DNA from: Aegilops tauschii subsp. strangulata
Taxonomy: Eukaryota > Streptophyta > Magnoliopsida > Poales > Poaceae
Assembly: GCF_002575655.3 (NCBI RefSeq)
Contig: NC_053037.3
Location: 254,047,135 to 254,111,134, forward strand
Direction: 5' to 3'
DNA length: 64,000 nt
In this document: positions 56,898 to 64,000 of the stretch, piece by piece
Layout: each line of letters begins with the position of its first letter
How positions within the stretch are numbered: position 1 is the stretch's first letter
Translations under genes and position numbers: made by a program
Notes under the pieces: model-generated
Databases searched by the model: none
What the model was told of the DNA's origin: nothing
Seen by the model: the letters and a program-made list of their open reading frames with translations, nothing else

Positions 56898-57047
56898 TCT
56901 CGGCGTTCTGGGAACGGGAGTCCCCAGACTTGCCTGCCTGCGGCCCAGGGCGTGGCTCAGCCAGCGGCCTGGTATGGCCCATCTTCGTCAGCGACCACTC
57001 AAGACCCTCGCGAGGAGCCAAGCCTCGCGAGGCGGACGACGCCAAGA
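56898..57047. other. GC-rich unassigned segment left of CRW-E
   Basis: 150 bp of unlike composition. It has two copies of the palindrome CCTCGCGAGG about 20 bp apart (57006-57033) and ends CAAGA, the presumed target duplication of CRW-E. It looks like a fragment of another repeat. Confidence 0.5.
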
Positions 57048-57575
57048 TGATGAGGACATCAATACCATTGTTACACCCACAGCCCCTGCTGCTATACATA
57101 CTGGACCAATTACTAGAGCTCGCGCACGCCAATTAAATTACCAGGTACTTTCGTTTCTTGGTAATGATTCTAATATTCATGAGAATATGATGCTGCCTAA
57201 ATTGGATACATTTGTTTTGCTTACAAATGAAGGGCCTAGCTTTGAGAAGGATGAACATTGGAGCAAGAACAAGCATGGAGATGATGGCATGCGCATGGGG
57301 AACAAGAACGGAGTTACAAGTGATGATTTCAAGACGTTGAAGCCACCATAATGCGTGCATGAAACCTTGGACGAAATATACAAGATGCTACTTCATAACT
57401 TTCGTCCAGAGGCTATTCTAGGTGCTGCGTCACCTTATTATTGGGCCAGGCCCATGTAATTTCGAAATACATCAGTATAGGTTGTTTTTATAGTCCGTAT
57501 GTGTGGGGAAACAAGAGATAGGGTTGGTTTCGGACCCCTTCCTCAAGGGCCACGAAATTCCCCCCCTCTTCCTCC

Positions 57576-57582
57576 ATATATA
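57576..57582 (+). promoter_or_regulatory. TATA box in CRW-E 5' LTR
   Basis: CCATATATACAG, at the same place in every CRW LTR here and about 230 bp downstream of the tail-frame stop. Confidence 0.6.
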
Positions 57583-57708
57583 CAGCCCTTAGGGCGTCGT
57601 TTAGACTTTGGGTTTTGTTTAGATTAAAAGTTCGCCATAGCTGCAACTTCGCGTACTTCGTTTGTGTTCAGCGACCAGACAAAGGCGTCACAGAACTCCA
57701 CCTTGATC

Positions 57709-57714
57709 AATAAA
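57709..57714 (+). terminator. Possible polyadenylation signal in CRW LTR
   Basis: AATAAA ~130 bp after the TATA box, conserved in most CRW LTR copies here (one 3' LTR copy reads AATCAA). In the 3' LTR it would end the transcript. Confidence 0.5.
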
Positions 57715-57967
57715 GGTTTCATCTTATATTCGCAATATCCAGATTGCAATCTCAGTTTCTTGCTTGTTCTTCGTTTGCTCGCAGGAAACAGACCCTCGTG
57801 GTCAGGTTGATCGTGCTCCGGCGTGGTCGATAACCTCTCGGAGTTGGTTTAGCGATTGCTAAGGCGCGACGTCCTCGCACGTTCGTAGTCGGATCGTCAA
57901 AGTCGACTTCCACCAAAGCGATATCCATCATCTCATCGAAAGACGGGACACCTTTGCCTCTATCAAG

Positions 57968-57977
57968 TGGTATCAGA
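57968..57977 (+). promoter_or_regulatory. Primer binding site of CRW-E
   Basis: TGGTATCAGA two bases after the LTR. Confidence 0.85.
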
Positions 57978-59215
57978 TTTCCAGGTTGCTCGGTGAGATT
58001 TTACAGTTTTTCATAGTTTAGATCGAGTCTGTTCTTCATACCTACAGTCCACGAAAAAGCCACAAAAAAAATTAGGGTTAGTTCATCATATCCGAACCAA
58101 TCTGAGCCTTTGCATAATCTTTTTAGGGTTTTTGCTTTGTTGAATTTGCGGTTGCATCGTCGTGTCAAGTTGCTGGTCTTAGAGCCTAGTCTTTTAGAGT
58201 TTCGAGTTCTGGTCATAAGTTGTCACGCCGCCGCCGCACCATCATCATCGCCTTGCCATCTACCACCATTGCTTATCCGCCACCGTTTTGCATCCGTATC
58301 CATATACCACCACCAATCCGTATCCATATACCACCACCGATCCGTATCCATATACCACTACCGCTACCATATACCACCACCGCTGCCATATCCTACCGCC
58401 ATATATCCACCACCAATCCGAGTTCTTTTCATATTCGGTTGGTTTTAGAGATCCATATATTTTCCGTTTCGTGTTTCCTTGCCTGAGTAGGTCTCGGAAA
58501 AAAAAAAGTCTGGAGACCCCCGGGCAGTTTTTAGGCCAAAATTTCGGCAACCAAAAATATTTTTTCCCTATCGTATTTTTAGGCCCCGGGTAGTGTTTTG
58601 AGACACTCGCCATCATAGTGATTTTTTGTCGCACTTTTTCGTCGTCGCTGCCCTGATTTCCGAAAAAAAAATAGTCAAAAAATTTTGTGCCCATCCTGTC
58701 AGTTTGACCTGGGAAGAGTTTTGAGACACTCGCCATTATAGTGATTTTTCGCTAAAAAAAAAAGGAGGAGCGCAAAAAAAAAAGAGCGCAAAAAAAAAGA
58801 GCGAAAAAAAATTCCAGAGTGTGCTTTTCCCTTGTTTACGTGCAGCGCCGTGATTTTGTTAGTGTTCTAGGCTCGCGTCTCTAGCACGGTCTAGCCTAGG
58901 ACCAGCACAGTACCGTCGTTGAGCGTTTATTCAACTTTGCATCTCTGAATTGATTATTGCTTACCATTTTGCTACCATATTATAAGCCTTCCCAGCTCCA
59001 CATAAGTCTACATCGTGCGTTTGACTCTTCCTGGTAATCGCTATATCCAAGCTTTGAGAGTTTTTGACTACAACGGTTGCCGATCACCACCTGCTGCTGG
59101 GTAAGAACTGGTAAGAATTTGAGATTCGCTTGAAGGTTTTGTGACACACCACCATCACCACCACTTCTAGTAGTCTGCAGGATCATATTCTTTTGTGTTT
59201 CTTTTGCTGCTAACC
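57978..59215 (+). other. CRW-E untranslated leader
   Basis: Contains ~24 bp units with CCGTATCCATATACCAC (about 58293-58365), T/A-rich tracts, a repeated TTTTGAGACACTCGCCAT segment, the conserved hairpin and the putative intron. No gene is seen. Confidence 0.8.
58867..58899 (+). promoter_or_regulatory. Conserved leader hairpin (CRW-E)
   Basis: Arms CTAGGCT and AGCCTAG. Confidence 0.45.
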
Positions 59216-59222
59216 ATGGCAG
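59101..59222 (+). other. Putative intron in CRW-E leader/gag start
   Basis: Donor GTAAGAAC at 59101, pyrimidine-rich stretch, acceptor GGCAG ending 59222; 122 bp. The gag ATG at 59216 lies inside its end. Confidence 0.42.
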
Positions 59223-62200
59223 GTTCACAAGCCGATGAGACTGATTGGGAGAACATGACGAACAAGGAGTTGCATGATAAATTTCAGCAAATGATGAGTG
59301 GCCAGGTGGGAGATGTGCTAAACAGATTTGAAGAGGCTATGGAGAAGATAGATGCCGTGGAGAAGTCGTTTGAGACAAAGCTGGATAACAAGTTTACTGA
59401 ATTACTCAAGCGTCTTCCCCAACCACCACCGGCTGCACATGTCGCACCTCTACAACAACAACAACCACATCTCCAACGCCGCCTTCCAAATCAAGTGGGA
59501 CGGGCACAGCGCGTTCCAATTGAGATTGGTCAAAATTCGGGTGCTGCTGCACCTACTGTTGATGCTTCTTTGGCTCCTGCTCCTGCGGCGGCTGAGGAGG
59601 ATGACGATTATGCGGGCGATTATGAGGATGAGGTTGATCAAAATCAGAACTACGTGCAGCCACCAGCACCACCACCAGCAGGTCGACCTCAGGTATATAT
59701 TCGCAACGGTAGGCCGGCACCACCACCTCAGGTACGAGATCATGACCATCTCCCTAAACTGAAATTGAATATTCCACCATTTGAGGGTAGATATGTTCCT
59801 GATATATATCTTACTTGGGAGTTAGAAACTGAACAACGATTTACATGTTTACAATATCCTGAGGAGAGACGTGTTCCTGCTGCTGTTTGTGCTTTCACTA
59901 GCTTTGCATGTGTTTGGTGGTCTGAACATTGTAGATTATATCCTGTTCCAACTACTTGGGCTGCTTTGAAAACTGCTATGCGTACTCGTTGGGTTCCACC
60001 ATATTATCAACGTGAATTACTTCAAAAATTGCAGCGTTTAAGACAAGGGAAAAATTCTGTAGAAGAATATTATCAGGAATTACAAACTGGCATGATTAGA
60101 TGTGGTATTGTTGAGGAGAATGAAGCTATGCTTGCACGTTTTATGGGTGGATTAAATAAAGAGATTCAGACCATTCTAGAGTATAAGGATTATAATAATA
60201 TCACTCGTTTATTCCATCTTGCTTGTAAAGCTGAACGTGAAGTGCAGGATCGACAGCCATTGGCGCGAACTAACTTTTCTGCAGGTCGACCTTCATCATG
60301 GACACCGCGTGCATCTTCTACTTCCACTTCACCATCACCTCCATCAGGTGCCACCTCCAGCCGTGATACAAGAAAGCAGGCACAACCACCACTCTTTGCC
60401 AAGAGCACGCCTGCCGGGCCTGCGCAGAGCTCTTCTTCTTCCATGGCATCGACAGGGCACACAAGTGATATTATTTGTCGTCGTTGTAAGGGAAGAGGAC
60501 ATTTTGCGAGAGAATGCAAATCTCAGCGTGTCATGATTGCTACTGAGGATGGTGGGTATGAGTCCGCTAGTGACTATGATGAGGAGACTTTGGCTCTTAT
60601 TACACGTGAAGAACATGGTGGAGATGATTCTGAAAATGAGACGCAATACATGGCTCCTGAAGACGCTGACAGGTATGAATGTTTAGTTGCTCAACGTGTT
60701 TTGAGTGTGCAGGTCACACAAGCAGAGCAAAATCAGAGGCATAATTTGTTCCATACAAAGGGAGTTGTGAAGGAACGTTCTGTTCGCGTCATCATCGATG
60801 GAGGGAGCTGTAACAACTTGGCTAGCATGGAGATGGTGGAGAAGCTATCTCTCACCACAAGACCACATCCACATCCTTACTACATCCAATGGTTCAACAA
60901 CAGCGGCAAGGTTAAGGTAACACGTACCGTTCATGTGCATTTTAGTATCTCTACATATGCTGATTATGTTGATTGTGATGTGGTACCCATGCAAGCATGT
61001 TCCTTATTACTAGGTAGACCATGGCAATTTGATAAAAATTCTGTACACCATGGTAGAAACAATCAGTATACTCTTGTTCATAAGGATAAAAATATTACTT
61101 TGCTTCCTATGACTCCTGATTCCATTTTGAAAGATGACATTAATAGAGCTAATAAAGCAAAACAGGAGAAAAATAAGAGTGAAAATCAGATTGTGGCAAA
61201 GGAATTTGAGCAACAAATGAAACCTAATAATAAACCATCTAGTGTTGTTTCTGAAATTAAATTGAAAAGTGCATGTTTACTTGCCACAAAATCTGATATT
61301 GATGAACTAGATTTCCACAAATCTGTTTGCTATGCTTTTGTGTGCAAAGAGGCATTATTTTCATTCGAGGACGTGCCTTCCTCTTTGCCCCCTGCTGTCA
61401 CTAACATTTTGCAGGAGTTCGCTGATGTCTTCCCACAAGACGTGCCACCGGGATTACCACCTATTCGAGGGATTGAGCATCAAATTGACTTAATTCCCGG
61501 TGCATCGCTACCCAACCGTGCACCATACCGTACCAATCCAGAGGAGACGAAGGAGATTATGCGTCAAGTACAGGAGCTGCTTGACAAAGGTTATATAAGC
61601 GAATCTCTTAGTCCTTGTGCTGTTCCTATTATACTCGTGCCTAAAAAGGATGGTACGTCGCGTATGTGTGTTGATTGTAGAGGCATTAATAATATTACTA
61701 TTCGTTATCGTCATCCTATTCCTAGGCTAGATGATATGCTTGATGAATTGAGTGGCTCTACAATATTCTCCAAAGTTGATTTGCGTAGTGGATACCATCA
61801 AATTCGTATGAAATTGGGAGATGAATGGAAAACTGCCTTTAAAACTAAGTTTGGTTTATATGAGTGGTTAGTCATGCCTTTTGGGTTAACTAATGCACCT
61901 AGTACTTTCATGAGACTAATGAACGAAGTTTTACGTGCTTTCATTGGACGATTTGTGGTAGTCTATTTTGATGATATACTGATTTATAGCAAATCTTTGG
62001 AAGAACATTTGGAACATTTACGTGCTGTTTTTATTGCTCTACGTGATGCACGTTTGTTTGGTAACCTTGGGAAGTGCACCTTTTGCACCGACCGAGTATC
62101 TTTTCTTGGCTATGTTGTTACTCCACAGGGAATTGAAGTTGATAAAGCCAAGATTGAAGCTATTGAGAGTTGGCCGCAGCCCAAAACGGTCACACAAGTG

Positions 62201-64000
62201 CGGAGTTTTCTTGGACTCGCTGGTTTCTATAGGCGTTTTGTGAGAGATTTTAGCACCATTGCTGCACCTCTCAACGAGCTTACAAAGAAGGATGTGCCTT
62301 TTGTTTGGGGTACCGCACAGGAAGAAGCCTTCACGGTATTGAAAGATAAGTTGACACATGCTCCTTTACTCCAACTTCCTGATTTTAATAAGACTTTTGA
62401 GCTTGAATGTGATGCTAGTGGCATTGGATTAGGAGGTGTGTTATTACAAGATGGCAAACCTGTTGCATACTTTTCTGAAAAATTGAGTGGGCCTAGTCTG
62501 AATTATTCTACTTATGATAAAGAACTATATGCTCTTGTTCGGACTTTAGAAACATGGCAACATTATTTATGGCCCAAAGAATTTGTTATACATTCTGATC
62601 ATGAATCTTTGAAACATATTAAAAGTCAAGCTAAACTGAATCGTAGACATGCTAAATGGGTTGAATTCATTGAAACTTTCCCTTATGTCATTAAACACAA
62701 GAAGGGTAAAGAAAATGTTATTGCTGATGCATTGTCTCGTCGCTATACTATGCTTTCACAGCTTGACTTCAAAATATTTGGTTTGGAGACCATCAAAGAC
62801 CAATATGTGCATGATGCTGATTTTAAAGATGTATTGCAGAATTGTAAAGAAGGAAGAACCTGGAACAAGTTTGTCGTTAATGGTGGATTTGTGTTCCGTG
62901 CTAACAAGCTATGCATTCCAGCTAGCTCTCTTCGTCTTTTGTTGTTGCAGGAGGCGCATGGCGGAGGATTAATGGGACACTTTGGCGTGAAGAAGACAGA
63001 GGACGTACTTGCTACACATTTCTTTTGGCCAAAGATGAGACGGGATGTTGAGCGTTTTGTTGCTCGCTGCACTACATGTCAAAAAGCTAAGTCACGACTC
63101 AATCCTCATGGTTTATATATGCCTTTGCCTGTACCTAGTGTTCCTTGGGAGGATATATCTATGGACTTTGTTTTAGGTTTACCTCGAACAAAGAAGGGGA
63201 GGGATAGCATATTTGTTGTCGTGGATAGATTCTCGAAAATGGCACACTTTATACCATGTCATAAAAGCGATGATGCTGTTAATGTTGCTGATTTGTTCTT
63301 TCGTGAAATTATTCGCTTGCATGGTGTGCCAAATACTATTGTTTCCGATCGTGATACTAAATTTCTTAGCCACTTTTGGAGATGTTTATGGGCTAAGTTG
63401 GGGACTAAACTGCTTTTTAGTACTACTTGTCACCCCCAAACTGATGGACAAACTGAAGTAGTCAATAGAACATTGTCTACTATGCTTAGGGCTGTTTTGA
63501 AGAATAATAAGAAAATGTGGGAAGAATGCTTGCCTCATATTGAGTTTGCTTATAATCGTTCATTGCATTCTACTACTAAGATGTGCCCTTTTGAAATTGT
63601 GTATGGTTTCCTACCTCGTGCACCTATTGATTTGTTGCCTCTTCCATCTTCGGAGAAGGTTAATTTTGATGCTAAACAACGTGCTGAATTGATCTTAAAA
63701 ATGCATGAGTTAACTAAGGAAAACATTGAGCGTATGAATGCTAAATATAAACTTGCTGGAGATAAGGGTAGAAAACATGTTGTGTTTGCACCTGGAGATC
63801 TTGTTTGGTTACATTTGCGTAAGGATAGATTTCCTGATTTGCGAAATCAAAGCTAATGCCACGTGCTGATGGTCCTTTTAAGGTGTTAGAGAAAATAAAT
63901 GATAATGCATATAAACTTGAGCTGCCTGCTGATTTTGGGGTTAGTCCCACTTTTAACATTGCAGATTTGAAGCCTTATTTGGGTGAGGAAGATGAGCTTC
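59216..64000 (+). pseudogene. CRW-E gag-pol polyprotein, one frameshift near the end
   Basis: Open from MAGSQADE at 59216 for ~1546 codons to 63856. Counting from an in-frame ATG seven codons upstream (59195): Gag capsid with [11 protein letters not shown], zinc knuckle about 428-441 ([14 protein letters not shown]), protease IDGGS (Asp ~535), reverse transcriptase YFDD (~924-927), RNase H Asp ~1073 and ~1135 and the ADALSRR motif, integrase HHCC region with GHFGVKKT and CTTCQKAK, and catalytic Asp ~1324, Asp ~1385 and Glu ~1421. All expected catalytic residues are present. A single missing base near 63843 moves the end of integrase out of frame. After it the correct frame continues to the window edge. 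It is either a late mutation or a sequencing error. I see no chromodomain; in CRM elements the integrase end carries instead the CR-type tail, here LTR-encoded. Confidence 0.88.

Larger units (their letters stand above)
57048..57965 (+). repeat. 5' LTR of CRW-E
   Basis: 918 bp. It contains the tail coding frame (stop near 57351), a promoter box and AATAAA. Confidence 0.93.
57048..64000 (+). mobile_element. CRW-E: nearly intact CRM-type element, right end off window
   Basis: 5' LTR 57048-57965, primer site, leader, then gag-pol from 59216. The polypurine tract and 3' LTR should begin about 40-60 bp beyond the window. No nested insertion is seen. The left flank CAAGA predicts the right target duplication. 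Confidence 0.92.

Noticed and set aside
62000..64000. Chromodomain at the integrase end, as in other chromoviruses
   Set aside because: No aromatic-cage-like pattern is visible; the tail instead has the TRARAR-type sequence crossing into the LTR.

Overview
The window is a block of nested plant LTR retrotransposons, and I see no host gene in it. There is no tRNA, rRNA, CRISPR array or bacterial-type signal. Three Ty3/gypsy families account for nearly all of it. The first is an autonomous family with LTRs of about 917 bp that start TGATGAGGAC, end CTCTATCA and are followed by an initiator-Met-tRNA primer site. Its gag-pol frame runs about 100 codons into the 3' LTR. This architecture is that of the centromeric (CRM-type) retrotransposons of grasses, most like wheat CRW / barley cereba. 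The second is a gag-only family with 982-983 bp LTRs and the same LTR ends, most like wheat Quinta. The third is a gag-only family with LTRs of about 2.8-2.95 kb that I cannot name. The likely source is a centromeric or pericentromeric region of wheat or another Triticeae grass. The family names are recognition from memory, not a database result.

Layout. CRW-A (minus strand) fills 1-13196 and is cut by the left window edge. It carries a nested Quinta-1 (4716-9473) and a solo LTR (10038-10954). CRW-A sits inside the third-family element (minus strand, from off-window to 35562), which is arranged as internal - LTR - internal - LTR. That element also contains CRW-B (plus strand, 23675-35515), which has a doubled pol region and its own nested solo LTR (32702-33606). 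The right end of the third-family element lies exactly against an interrupted LTR of CRW-C (plus strand, 35563-55276), so it appears to have landed in the 5' LTR of CRW-C. CRW-C further contains CRW-D (40420-53020), which contains Quinta-2 (42553-47284). From 55277 to 57047 lies non-LTR DNA: a palindromic stretch, just over three copies of a ~500 bp tandem repeat, and a short GC-rich segment. CRW-E (plus strand, from 57048) runs off the right edge and is the best-preserved copy.

Seven insertions can be delimited by target-site duplications or by exact re-joining of the host element. Hand-counted LTR differences agree with the nesting order: CRW-C is oldest (~5%), CRW-A and CRW-B intermediate (~2%), and Quinta-2 (~0.7%) and Quinta-1 (~0.2%) youngest.

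How the parts work together. CRW supplies Gag, protease, reverse transcriptase, RNase H and integrase. Quinta and the third family encode only Gag-like proteins and must use enzymes from elsewhere. CRW and Quinta share LTR termini, primer site, polypurine tract, a leader hairpin block and a putative leader intron, which is what one expects if CRW mobilises Quinta in trans. In all three families the open frame crosses into the LTR.
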